From the NCBI GenBank assembly GCA_019136675.1, contig JAGVTV010000253.1, forward strand, positions 1 to 45,151: a stretch of DNA of 45,151 nt, given 5' to 3'. The position numbers and the translations under genes were made by a program. This DNA comes from Bacteroidota bacterium. Lineage in GTDB: Bacteria > Bacteroidota > Bacteroidia > Chitinophagales > Saprospiraceae. Below, piece after piece: positions 34,901-43,146 of this stretch. The notes under the pieces are model-generated. The model was not told the origin of the DNA. It worked only from the letters and a program-made list of their open reading frames with translations, and did no database searches. Position 1 is the first letter of the stretch; every line of letters begins with the position of its first letter.

Positions 34901-35177
34901 CGACACGGGCAGCGGAGAGCTGATGCTGGCCGGAAATCAGTCAAAAGTACGGGTAAAGCTGGGCAGGCTTAACGGTAATCACGGTTTGGTCATCAGGGAT
35001 CCTGCCGGCAAACCCTCGGTAGTATCTCAAGTACATACAGGGTTAGGAGTAAGGGGTGATGTCAGAGGACTCGCCACTGTCAAAACGGTTAAAGGCCCTC
35101 TTGTGGTTTTTGGTGTATACGATGGTGAGGCAGTATTTTACAGAAAAAACAACCTGGCTTCAGACATCAATCAGTAA
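31923..35177 (+). CDS. FG-GAP/VCBS repeat lipoprotein with ASPIC/UnbV domain
   Basis: This 1084-residue lipoprotein has the lipobox AAGAC (Cys21). About ten calcium-binding FG-GAP motifs of the form D-x-(D/N)-x-D-G are seen, for example DFDNDGRQDLFF, DINNDGWMDIYV, DLDNDGDLDLVV and DTDNDGDKDLII, arranged in two blades groups around an ASPIC/UnbV domain (about 485-560, with NGIGARVTLISGN and VRWPDG). The fold is a seven-bladed propeller, exposed on the outer membrane or in the periplasm. Such proteins are frequent next to SusC/D pairs and may bind or modify glycans, but no reaction is proven. The start at 31923 follows from the promoter at 31877-31907. Confidence 0.9.
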   Translation: MFSKPKIYLLCTLLFLAAGACKKENNSMFTLLEKDDTGLDFRNILKETENFNIFKYQYFYNGGGVAVADFDNDGRQDLFFTGNMVKNRLFINQGEMEFRDVTESSGVAANEGWCTGANAVDINNDGWMDIYVCRAGYPFPKLRKNLLLINNGNLTFTDKAAEYGLDDDSYSTHSAFFDYDRDGDLDMFLLNHSAPEYSKGSLEIFKLKNKREPELESKLFRNDSGKFTNVNVEAGISGNVLSLSLGLGVADINNDGWDDVFIGNDFNESDYLFLNNGNGTFTESSKKAFDHTSMFSMGCDIADINNDGFMDMVSLDMLPEGNYLQKMHSGADNYNKIEEMIKNGFQPQFSKNVLQINHGDGSFSECAQMYGVSNTDWSWASLFFDFDNDSYQDLFISNGYLRDHTDMDFLQFTADQVVKADKGENPVTFEQYMASMPPINQPNYFYANSSGKKFENKAPEWGLTKPSVSHGAAYSDLDNDGDLDLVVTNVGDYAYIYKNNNKSDNNYLTVKLKGSKNNLNGIGARVTLISGNTTLVKDLQPSRGFLSTMEQKVFFGLGDINKIDRVIVRWPDGLTQVAAASTVNTVLEISYDPAAKSGQTLASPTPEYVQVSDVPGFNYALDEFNDLKAQGLLPYFLTDRGPACLIADLNRDGLEDFLLTGNNVTPSKLYIQAQNGTFQTSGLPVNGVEISDIQAIDGPNGPDLIVAAGSYKYNESHPDKGVHVLRNNGRGGFTKHSFTPLASTNPSAIALTDTDNDGDKDLIIGGTCHFGKFPVSTPVIILPNKGDNVFTDPVATDLPAGLVTDMVTADINGDGRDEIITCGEWMPLRIFSAENGKLTDKTSVFLDRDHKGLWKTLHLVKDQSGISVIAGNLGLNSQLTASAEHPMKLFYEDYDQNGSYDPILAYHLSGGLYPFAPREDMIKQVPVLNKRFNTFSLYAKATVADLLGEAHFAKAKPLEINTLANSVFRFRGGQGVREDLPAEVQVAPVYACADTGSGELMLAGNQSKVRVKLGRLNGNHGLVIRDPAGKPSVVSQVHTGLGVRGDVRGLATVKTVKGPLVVFGVYDGEAVFYRKNNLASDINQ

Positions 35178-35196
35178 TCAGCTTAAAACAAAGAAC

Positions 35197-35937
35197 ATGA
35201 CAATAAAGGAAGACTTCTCACGGACTGGTTTTGTAACATTACCTGATATGGTCGTTGAAGACGAACTGGAGACACTCAGAGGAATTTACAGTGATTTTCT
35301 GCATGGAAAATATGACCTTGACGGCTTCAGAAGCGACCTTACCGGTGATATTTCTTCAGATAAAAAAGTCGAAAAAATCACTCAGATCATGAGGCCGTCA
35401 TTGATAGATAGCAGGCTGCCGGAAACTGCCACCTACAGGAAGGCACTGGATACTGCCCGTGAGTTGCTGGGCGATGACATAGAGATGGATTTTGACATGA
35501 TGATAAATAAAGCTCCCGGTACACATGCCGAGACGCCCTGGCATCAGGATGCTGCTTACTGGCCGGACCTTCCTGATAAAAGAGCTGTTTCGTTTTGGAT
35601 GGCACTTGATGATGCAGATACACAAAACGGTTGTATGATGTACATTGCGGGATCACATATCCTGCCGATCCAGCCCCATTTCCAGCCGGTATCTGGAGGA
35701 GCCCTTCAGTGCAGGATAGACGAAAAGGCCGAAATCAGCTACGGTAAACTCAAAGCTGGGTCTGCCATCGCCCATCATGGCTATACGCTCCATGCCGCAC
35801 TTGGTAACAGCTCCGCCGACAGAAACCGCAGGGCCCTCATTCTTAATTTCAGACCCAAAGCTATGATTGACCTGATGCGGTCTCGGGGTTATGACCACCT
35901 GGGAAACAGAGAAACAAAAACCAAACCGGGTAAATGA
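35197..35937 (+). CDS. Phytanoyl-CoA dioxygenase (PhyH) family Fe(II)/2-oxoglutarate oxygenase
   Basis: This 246-residue protein carries the iron-binding triad: His116-x-Asp118 in TPWHQDAAYWP and a distal His (His193, His194 or His199) in AIAHHGYTLHAA. An Arg near 211-212 (RNRRALILNFRP) binds 2-oxoglutarate. It has no signal peptide and should act in the cytoplasm. Family members hydroxylate small molecules, lipids, amino acids or modified sugars, and here the substrate is presumably a sugar or a substituted amino sugar from this locus, by context only. It starts 19 bases after the previous gene. Its stop overlaps the next start by four bases. Confidence 0.88.
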   Translation: MTIKEDFSRTGFVTLPDMVVEDELETLRGIYSDFLHGKYDLDGFRSDLTGDISSDKKVEKITQIMRPSLIDSRLPETATYRKALDTARELLGDDIEMDFDMMINKAPGTHAETPWHQDAAYWPDLPDKRAVSFWMALDDADTQNGCMMYIAGSHILPIQPHFQPVSGGALQCRIDEKAEISYGKLKAGSAIAHHGYTLHAALGNSSADRNRRALILNFRPKAMIDLMRSRGYDHLGNRETKTKPGK

Positions 35938-38243
35938 GACAAACCTCCCTTTTCATCCTCCTTTTAGCAGGTTTATTGACAGGATGTCATTCACACAAGA
36001 CCCCTGAAGCTCTGGCCCATAACCTTGGGGTAATACCGGCTCCTGCCTCCGTGACCTCTGATTTTCAGCCTTCTGAGATCAATTCGCTTAGAGTGTTTTT
36101 GCCGGACTCGCTGACTACCGATTACCTCAGGCTGATGGTAAACAGTCTGCCCAAGACTTCGTTTTCTGACGAAAGCAGTGCTAATGTAAAAGTAGCTATT
36201 GACACAATACTGGATGAGGAAGAGTATACTCTGGAAATTTCGTCAGACAAGGTTACAGTCAGGGCTGGCAGCAGTGCGGGAGTGCAGTACGCCCTCACCA
36301 GCCTCGGACAGATAGCTGAGCACAGGGGCTATCCGCTTCCTGTAGCTGTGGTAAGGGACAAACCCAAATTTAAATACCGGGGCATGCACCTGGACGTAGG
36401 CAGACATTTTTTTGATGTGGCCGATGTAAAAAAATACCTGGACTACATGGCCATGTACAAATACAACAACTTCCACTGGCACCTTACCGAGGACCAGGGA
36501 TGGCGGATTGAAATAAAAAAATACCCACGTCTGCAGGAAGTGGCAGCATTCCGTAAGGAAACCCTGATCGGTCATTACAGCGACCAGCCGCACAAGTTTG
36601 ACGGCAAGCGGTACGGAGGATACTATACCCAGGAGGAGGTCCGTGAGATCGTCCGATATGCTTCAGACAGGCACATTAATGTCATCCCAGAAATCGAGAT
36701 GCCCGGTCATTCGCTGGCAGCACTGGCGGCATATCCTCAACTGGGCTGCCGGCTGGACAGGACCGCAAGTGAGGACGGAAACACCGGCAAACTAAGTGAG
36801 GGGCAGGACCAGCCCGCATATGAAGTGGCCACAAAGTGGGGTGTGTTTGAAGACGTTTATTGCCCGACAGAATACACTTTTGGCTTCCTTGAGGATGTAA
36901 TTGATGAGGTCATCCAGCTCTTTCCGGGCAAATACATCCATATCGGTGGAGATGAAGTGCCCAAGGTTTCGTGGAAAAACAGCTTGTTTTGCCAAAACCT
37001 GATACGGGAAAAAGGCCTGGACAATGAAGAGGACCTCCAGAGTTACTTCATCACACGGATGGAAAAATATATCAACTCCAAAGGAAGACAGATCATAGGC
37101 TGGGATGAGATCCTCGAGGGCGGGCTTGCACCCAATGCCACGGTCATGTCATGGAGGGGCATCGAGGGTGGACTCGCAGCTGCCAGGCAGGACCACGATG
37201 TGATTATGACCCCGGGCAGCCACTGTTATTTTGACCACTACCAGTCAGAGTCGCCTGACGAACCCGTAGCCATTGGCGGGCTGACCACAGTCGAAAAAGT
37301 TTACCATTGGGAGCCGGTACCCCCTGAGCTGGAGCCCGAAAAGCAAAAATATATCCTCGGCGGACAGGCAAACCTCTGGACAGAGTATATTCCTGACTTT
37401 TCAAAAGTGGAATACATGGTTTTTTCAAGGGGAATGGCCATGTCTGAGGCACTCTGGGGTACAAACAAGGATTATGCTGAATTCTTAAAAAGGTTTTTAA
37501 TCCACGAAGCCTGGTGGCGAAAAAAAGGGGCCAATATGGCCAATCACATCTACGATCTCTATCCTGTCATAGCCGGTGGCAATGGCTCTCCGGTCACGGT
37601 TTCCTTTCATGTACCTGAAGGCGAGCAGATAATTATGTCTACTGGTAAAGGTGACAAGGCCCGTGTCTTGCCCGGAATACCCGTGAAACTTGATAAGGGA
37701 GCCAAATATTCCTTTGCCATCGACAGGAAAGACATCAAGCCCAGGGCCTGTGTGATTGAGGTAAACGACCATCCGGGGAGGCATGCCATCCTTACCCTGG
37801 ACAGCATGCCGGACCAAAAGTATAAAGGCCACGGTGCAGCAAGTCTGAACAACGGCATCCGCGGACCGATCAAGAAATTCAACCATCCTGAATGGCTCGG
37901 TTGGCAGGGACCTGATGCTTCAGGTGTCTATGATTTTGGTAAAGCACATAAGATATCCAACGTAACTTTCCGCTTTTTTAATGAACCCGGTTCATGGATC
38001 CATCTCCCATCCGGTGTGGAGCTTTTAGTTTCCAATGACGGAAAAGACTGGCAGGAGGCTGCAAAAACCAGCATTTCTGACGGTTCGGTCACTGGTCAGA
38101 TCCTGGATGTTGCCCTGGATATAAGCAGCCCGCCAGCAAGGTATCTGAAGTTCCGTGTAAAAAGTGCCGGCACTATTCTCCCCGGCAATCCGGGAGCTGG
38201 CGACAGATCCTGGCTGTTTATGGACGAAATAATAATAAACTGA
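35934..38243 (+). CDS. GH20 beta-N-acetylhexosaminidase lipoprotein
   Basis: This 769-residue enzyme has a lipoprotein signal (lipobox LTGC, Cys18), the GH20b N-terminal domain (about 30-140) and the TIM-barrel catalytic domain (about 145-500). The acid/base pair is Asp340-Glu341 in IHIGGDEVPK, and the start motif is KYRGMHLDVGRHF. Other GH20 residues are in NFHWHLTEDQGWRIEIKKYP. A C-terminal beta domain resembling F5/8 type C (about 640-765, FGKAHKISNVTFRFFNEPGS) probably binds glycan. It removes terminal GlcNAc or GalNAc from the non-reducing end in the periplasm or on the surface. Its ATG overlaps the PhyH stop (ATGA), and the permease gene follows after 7 bases. Confidence 0.95.
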   Translation: MRQTSLFILLLAGLLTGCHSHKTPEALAHNLGVIPAPASVTSDFQPSEINSLRVFLPDSLTTDYLRLMVNSLPKTSFSDESSANVKVAIDTILDEEEYTLEISSDKVTVRAGSSAGVQYALTSLGQIAEHRGYPLPVAVVRDKPKFKYRGMHLDVGRHFFDVADVKKYLDYMAMYKYNNFHWHLTEDQGWRIEIKKYPRLQEVAAFRKETLIGHYSDQPHKFDGKRYGGYYTQEEVREIVRYASDRHINVIPEIEMPGHSLAALAAYPQLGCRLDRTASEDGNTGKLSEGQDQPAYEVATKWGVFEDVYCPTEYTFGFLEDVIDEVIQLFPGKYIHIGGDEVPKVSWKNSLFCQNLIREKGLDNEEDLQSYFITRMEKYINSKGRQIIGWDEILEGGLAPNATVMSWRGIEGGLAAARQDHDVIMTPGSHCYFDHYQSESPDEPVAIGGLTTVEKVYHWEPVPPELEPEKQKYILGGQANLWTEYIPDFSKVEYMVFSRGMAMSEALWGTNKDYAEFLKRFLIHEAWWRKKGANMANHIYDLYPVIAGGNGSPVTVSFHVPEGEQIIMSTGKGDKARVLPGIPVKLDKGAKYSFAIDRKDIKPRACVIEVNDHPGRHAILTLDSMPDQKYKGHGAASLNNGIRGPIKKFNHPEWLGWQGPDASGVYDFGKAHKISNVTFRFFNEPGSWIHLPSGVELLVSNDGKDWQEAAKTSISDGSVTGQILDVALDISSPPARYLKFRVKSAGTILPGNPGAGDRSWLFMDEIIIN

Positions 38244-38250
38244 CTTAAGA

Positions 38251-39549
38251 ATGGACAATAAAATTAAGGGACCTTCCAATCCCATGAAATGGGTGCTCAC
38301 CGCCTATTTTGCTCAGGGGCTGCCTTTTGTGGCCATAGCCGCAGCATCAGCACTGATGTTTAAAAACCTTGGCATCTCCGACACAAAAATAGCATTCTGG
38401 ACCTCCCTGATCATGCTGCCATGGACCCTTAAACCCCTCTGGGGCCCATTCCTCGAAATTTATAAGACAAAAAAATTCTTTGCCGTCTTTACCCAGATAT
38501 CGATTGGATTGCTGTTCGGACTCGTGGCCTTGTCCCTGACCCTGTCTTCGTTTTTTGCGGCAAGCATAGCTGTGCTGGCAGTCATTGCCCTGCTGGGAGC
38601 TACACACGATATGGCCGTGGACGGAGTGTATCTTAATGTGCTTGACTTAAAAAGCCAGGCTAAATACGTAGGCTGGCAAGGAGCGGCCTACAATCTCGCC
38701 AAAATCTTTTCCAGCGGAGCTTTGGTGTGGCTGGCTGGCGAACTCGAAAAATCTCAGGGAGTGACCAATGCATGGATGATCGTCATGGGGCTCTATGGAC
38801 TGATTATGCTGCTTATCGGACTGTACCATACTGTCATGCTGCCGGCAGATACTGCCAGAACGGAACCTGTGACTTTGGGCGAGGGTTTTGAGCGTCTGGG
38901 CAATGTGGTGACCACTTTTTTTCAGAAAAAATATATATTTTTTGGCATCTTGTTTATCATACTTTATCGATTTGCCGAAGGACAGGCCATAAAGATCGCC
39001 CCTCTTTTCCTGAAGGCAGACCGTGCAGCCGGCGGCCTCGGATTAAATACATCGGATATTGGTATAGCGTACGGGACTTTCGGTTCGGTGGCATACCTGG
39101 CCGGTTCATTGGTCGCAGGATATTACGTTTCTGCCAGAGGCCTTTCACGCTCCACCCTTATGGTGCTTTGTGCTTTTTTTAACCTACCTTTCCTGATGTA
39201 TGCTCTGCTGGCAGTATTCCAACCAACAGATTTTTCTGTCATTACTTCAGCGATTGCCATCGAATACTTTGGTTACGGATTTGGGTTTGTGGGGCTGATC
39301 CTTTTCATGATGCAGCAGATAGCACCCGGGGATTACAAGATGGCCCACTATGCCTTTGCTACAGGCATTATGAATCTGGGCGTGATGCTTCCTTCGATGA
39401 TCAGTGGCTACCTGAGCGATATGCTGGGTTATAAAAATTTCTTCATTTGGGTCATGGTGGCGACGATTCCTGCCTTTCTGGCTACCTGGTTTGTACCCCT
39501 GAAAGATATGCCGGCTGAAGAAACTCCTGCTGAACAGTCTCACCAATAA
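38251..39549 (+). CDS. AmpG-like MFS permease
   Basis: This 432-residue protein has about twelve hydrophobic segments. The N-terminus (TAYFAQGLPFVAIAAASALMFKNLGISDTKIAFWTSLIMLPWTLKPLWGPFLE) fits the AmpG/SLC33-like MFS subgroup, with GLP in TM1 and the PWTLKPLWGP stretch after TM2. The second half begins at about residue 220. Sitting between a lipoprotein GH20 and a leaderless GH20, it likely imports a GlcNAc-containing disaccharide or short oligomer across the inner membrane. E. coli AmpG takes up GlcNAc-anhydro-MurNAc peptides, so a muropeptide substrate is a fair alternative. It shares its stop frame with the next gene, 6 bases downstream. Confidence 0.87.
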   Translation: MDNKIKGPSNPMKWVLTAYFAQGLPFVAIAAASALMFKNLGISDTKIAFWTSLIMLPWTLKPLWGPFLEIYKTKKFFAVFTQISIGLLFGLVALSLTLSSFFAASIAVLAVIALLGATHDMAVDGVYLNVLDLKSQAKYVGWQGAAYNLAKIFSSGALVWLAGELEKSQGVTNAWMIVMGLYGLIMLLIGLYHTVMLPADTARTEPVTLGEGFERLGNVVTTFFQKKYIFFGILFIILYRFAEGQAIKIAPLFLKADRAAGGLGLNTSDIGIAYGTFGSVAYLAGSLVAGYYVSARGLSRSTLMVLCAFFNLPFLMYALLAVFQPTDFSVITSAIAIEYFGYGFGFVGLILFMMQQIAPGDYKMAHYAFATGIMNLGVMLPSMISGYLSDMLGYKNFFIWVMVATIPAFLATWFVPLKDMPAEETPAEQSHQ

Positions 39550-39555
39550 CCTGGC

Positions 39556-42048
39556 ATGGATGGCCTGAAGAACCCCCAAATGCCAAAAGGCTGTGACCTT
39601 GCCATCCGGTTTCGTGTCATTGCCAATGGATGGCAGGGACTCGAGAAGTTTAAGGCGGAGATATGCCTCACAAATGACAGCGAGACTTTTCTAAGCAGCA
39701 ACTGGACCATTTACTTTAATTTTCTCCGGAAGATCAATCCTGATACTGTTTCCGGCAAGGCAGCCATAAACCATATTAACGGAGACCTTTTTTCACTCTC
39801 ACCCTCCGCAGAGTATATGCCCCTTGGGCCGGGAGAAGAGATGGTCATTACTTTTGTGGCTGATTTCTGGGCCATAAAGATATCCGATGCCCCGTCGGGA
39901 TTTTATGTGGTTTTCCGAGATATAAATAATGCCGAGCTACCTCCCGAGGCTATTGCCAATGTTTACATCGAACCGTTTGAAGCTCCTGAACAAACCACAC
40001 GCTGCAAAGAGGATGTCGTGCCTGTGCCGACACCGTTTTCCCGTTTCCTGGAAGGCGAAAAAATCATGGGAGCCGACACCAAATCGTGGATTCCGGTCTT
40101 ACCGACTCCCATATCTCTGGAAGAAAGGGCAGGCAGTTTGCTGCTTTCGGGAAGTGTGACGGTGTACTGTCAAGAAAGTTTTACACTGGAGTCACTTAAG
40201 CTTCAGGCGGACATGGGCAGGCTGTTTGGGATAAATGCCGTTTTTACCGACTCCACAGAGGAAGCCCGTATTGTCCTGTTGCAAACCCATTTAGACCATA
40301 ACGAAGCTTATTCAATTGAGATTTCTTCAGAGACGATAACAATATCTGCCCTGACCAGCGTGGGTGTCTTTTACGGTATTCAGACGCTCCTGCAGATCAT
40401 GGCTTGTCACCCATCTGACAGTGGGGCGATCCGTCTTCCGGCCCTGAAACTGCGGGACAAGCCACTCTTTTTATACCGGGGACTCCACCTGGATGTCGCC
40501 AGAAACTTTCAAAAACCAGCAACAGTCCGGAAATTGATCGGGCTTTTGGCACATTACAAACTTAACCGCTTTCATTTTCACCTGACCGATGACGAAGGCT
40601 GGAGGCTTGAGATTCCCGGTTTACCCGAATTGACTGAGATCGGAAGCAGGAGGGGCCACACATTGAAGGAAGACATATGCCTGGTACCATCGTACGGGTC
40701 GGGCTGTGATCCCTGCGATCCTGATTCACCGGGCAACGGTTATTATTCCCGGCAGGAGTTCATTGAGATTCTGCAGCTGGCACATTCACTGCATGTGGAG
40801 GTCATCCCGGCCATAGACATTCCCGGCCATGCCCGGGCTGCCATCGTATCTATGAATGCCAGGTACCGCAGATTTATGGACCAGGGAGATAGGGCTGCAG
40901 CCGAAGAATACCTCCTGACTGATCCGGCCGATATTTCTGTGTATGAGTCTGTACAGATGTGGCTGGACAATGTGGTTAATATTGCACTCCCTTCAGTTTA
41001 CCGGTTTATAGAAAAAGTCGTCTGGGAAATAACCTACATGTACAGAGAAGCAAATGTTCCTCTAAAAACCCTTCACATAGGCGGGGATGAAGTGCCTGCC
41101 GGAGTTTGGCAGGGATCACCTGCGGTAACTGAATTTTTAAAGAGCAACCCGCAACTTTCGGGCATTGAAAGTCTGTCCGGATATTTTTTAAAACAGGTGA
41201 CAGACATTCTGGGGTTCCATGGCTTGCAAACTGCAGGATGGGAAGAGGTAGCCATGCATAATGGTACAATTAACGGTTTGCCGGGTATTGTTGCCTATTG
41301 CTGGAATACGGCCTGGGGCAGCGGTGGCGAAAAAACACCCTACCTGCTTGCCAATGCCGGCCATTCGGTGGTCATGTGCAATGCACCCGACCTTTATTTT
41401 GATTTTGCCTTTGAAAAATCACCCGAGGAAGAGGGTTTTTACTGGGGAGGGTTTACCGGAACAAGGGATGTTTTTGGTTTTAATCCATTTGATGTGTATG
41501 GAAGTGCCGGAATAAATTCTATGGGCAGGATTCCTGATGCTTCGACAGAGTATGCTGAAGCACCGAAGTTGGACAAGTCGGCCATACACAGGATCCTGGG
41601 CATTCAGGGGCAACTGTGGGGAGAAACCCTCATTTCGCCACAAAGACTGGAATATATGCTCCTTCCCCGATTGCTCGCCTTATCAGAGAGGGCCTGGGGT
41701 CGTGCTCCCTGGTCGGACACTGATTCGGCCAAAAAAGAGGAAATTCTAAACAACGAATACAGTATATTTGCACACAAAGCGGGTTTATTTCATTTGGCAT
41801 GGATAGACAGGAAATTTGGTTTTACACAATACAGGATTCCACCCTGCGGGATTAAAATACAGGATTCGATGGTGTATATTAACAATACCCTTCCGGGAAT
41901 GCAATTCAGGTATACCACAGATGGTTCTGAGCCGGATATGGATTCCTTGCTATATACAGGTCCTGTCCCCTATGACTTTAAAATACTAAGGGTAAAAGCA
42001 TTCAGCCCTGACGGAAGTCACTGCAGCCGTGTATCAGAACTAAGATAA
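39556..42048 (+). CDS. GH20 beta-hexosaminidase (chitobiase architecture) without a signal peptide
   Basis: This 830-residue enzyme has the domain order of bacterial chitobiase. An N-terminal CHB_HEX domain (about 12-140, LAIRFRVIANGWQG and SSNWTIYFNF) is followed by a GH20b domain (about 178-300) and the catalytic TIM barrel (about 303-740) with Asp511-Glu512 in LHIGGDEVPAG. A CHB_HEX_C immunoglobulin-like domain (about 770-828, FRYTTDGSEP) ends the protein. The N-terminus (MDGLKNPQMPKGCDLAIRF) has no signal peptide. The in-frame TAA of the permease lies 6 bases upstream, so no longer form is possible. Cytoplasmic hydrolysis of imported chitobiose-like sugar is therefore likely. Confidence 0.93.
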   Translation: MDGLKNPQMPKGCDLAIRFRVIANGWQGLEKFKAEICLTNDSETFLSSNWTIYFNFLRKINPDTVSGKAAINHINGDLFSLSPSAEYMPLGPGEEMVITFVADFWAIKISDAPSGFYVVFRDINNAELPPEAIANVYIEPFEAPEQTTRCKEDVVPVPTPFSRFLEGEKIMGADTKSWIPVLPTPISLEERAGSLLLSGSVTVYCQESFTLESLKLQADMGRLFGINAVFTDSTEEARIVLLQTHLDHNEAYSIEISSETITISALTSVGVFYGIQTLLQIMACHPSDSGAIRLPALKLRDKPLFLYRGLHLDVARNFQKPATVRKLIGLLAHYKLNRFHFHLTDDEGWRLEIPGLPELTEIGSRRGHTLKEDICLVPSYGSGCDPCDPDSPGNGYYSRQEFIEILQLAHSLHVEVIPAIDIPGHARAAIVSMNARYRRFMDQGDRAAAEEYLLTDPADISVYESVQMWLDNVVNIALPSVYRFIEKVVWEITYMYREANVPLKTLHIGGDEVPAGVWQGSPAVTEFLKSNPQLSGIESLSGYFLKQVTDILGFHGLQTAGWEEVAMHNGTINGLPGIVAYCWNTAWGSGGEKTPYLLANAGHSVVMCNAPDLYFDFAFEKSPEEEGFYWGGFTGTRDVFGFNPFDVYGSAGINSMGRIPDASTEYAEAPKLDKSAIHRILGIQGQLWGETLISPQRLEYMLLPRLLALSERAWGRAPWSDTDSAKKEEILNNEYSIFAHKAGLFHLAWIDRKFGFTQYRIPPCGIKIQDSMVYINNTLPGMQFRYTTDGSEPDMDSLLYTGPVPYDFKILRVKAFSPDGSHCSRVSELR

Positions 42049-42060
42049 ACCTGAAATGCT

Positions 42061-43140
42061 ATGAAGCCGGCAAAAAAGAGATTTGGATGGAGAATGGTTT
42101 GTTTCCTGTTAGCCTGGGGAATTATACCCATATCAATCGCACAGATCCCTCCATCAGATGCTTACAAGCCCGGAAGTTATTTTTGTATAAAGGCACCGGC
42201 TACCCCAATTATCGATGGGGTAATCGACGACAAGGAGTGGTTGACTGTGCCCTGGACAGAAGATTTTAAAGACATCACAGGAGTTGAACTTCCCCCTCCT
42301 TGCATCGGTACACGCGTAAAGATGATGTGGGATGATAGCTGCTTTTATGTTGCTGCTGAAATTCCTGAATCTAACCTTTGGGCTACCTATGACAAACGTG
42401 ATATGGTCATTTTTCATGAAAATGATTTTGAAGTGTTTTTGGATCCGGACAAGGATACACATGACTATCTGGAGTTGGAGGTCAATGCACTCGGCACAAT
42501 ATGGGATCTTTTACTCACTAAACCATACAGGGATGGCGGTAAACCTCTTAATTCGTTTGATATCAAAGGCCTGAAGTATGGCGTCAGGTGTTATGGGTCA
42601 CTCAACAAACCCGGAGATACGGACGAAAAATGGACCATTGAGTTGGCATATCCCTGGCAGGTTATCAAAGAAATCACCGGGGGCAAAATGGGTAAACCCT
42701 CAGCCGGTGATTATTGGAAAGTCAATTTTTCAAGGGTACAGTGGGACCTCGAAGTCAAAAAGGATCTTTATGTAAAACTGAAGGATGATTCCGGAAGGGA
42801 CCGCAAAGAGCACAACTGTGTCTGGTCACCTCAGGGTATGGTAAATATGCACATGCCCGAAAAATGGGGGTTGGTCATATTTTGCCATCAGCCTAATGAA
42901 AAATTCAGGCAAGACGCTGTGAATGAAGATCTGATACGATGGAAACTCAGGCAGGTGTATTATCAACAGAGCGAGTTTTACGCTAAGTTTGGGATATATT
43001 CGACTTCACCCTCAGCAGCCGGCCTCAGGGCTTCTGACCTTGATGTCAAGGTAAACGGGGAGACCTATTCTGCCAAGTACTGTACAGGCGGCAAATGCTG
43101 GTACTTACGCGAAGATGGCCGTATCTGGCGATCAAAATGA
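42061..43140 (+). CDS. Exported carbohydrate-binding module family 9-like protein
   Basis: This 359-residue protein has a signal peptide (about 1-28, VCFLLAWGIIPISIAQ) and then a CBM9-like beta-sandwich. Typical features are PIIDGVIDDKEWLTVPWTEDF, TRVKMMWDDSCFYVAAEI, NDFEVFLDPDKDTHDYLELEVNALGTIWDLLL and DEKWTIELAYPWQVI. The C-terminal ~80 residues are unlike CBM9 and have no known fold. CBM9 proteins bind sugars or reducing ends, and stand-alone members in Bacteroidota are usually periplasmic or on the surface. It lies 12 bases after the second GH20 gene and 6 before the next one, hence in the same operon. Confidence 0.82.
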   Translation: MKPAKKRFGWRMVCFLLAWGIIPISIAQIPPSDAYKPGSYFCIKAPATPIIDGVIDDKEWLTVPWTEDFKDITGVELPPPCIGTRVKMMWDDSCFYVAAEIPESNLWATYDKRDMVIFHENDFEVFLDPDKDTHDYLELEVNALGTIWDLLLTKPYRDGGKPLNSFDIKGLKYGVRCYGSLNKPGDTDEKWTIELAYPWQVIKEITGGKMGKPSAGDYWKVNFSRVQWDLEVKKDLYVKLKDDSGRDRKEHNCVWSPQGMVNMHMPEKWGLVIFCHQPNEKFRQDAVNEDLIRWKLRQVYYQQSEFYAKFGIYSTSPSAAGLRASDLDVKVNGETYSAKYCTGGKCWYLREDGRIWRSK

Positions 43141-43146
43141 CCACCG

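Noticed and set aside
35056-35196. N-terminal extension of the PhyH gene into the upstream gene
   Set aside because: It overlaps the UnbV lipoprotein coding sequence in another frame. The ATG at 35197 gives a normal PhyH start.
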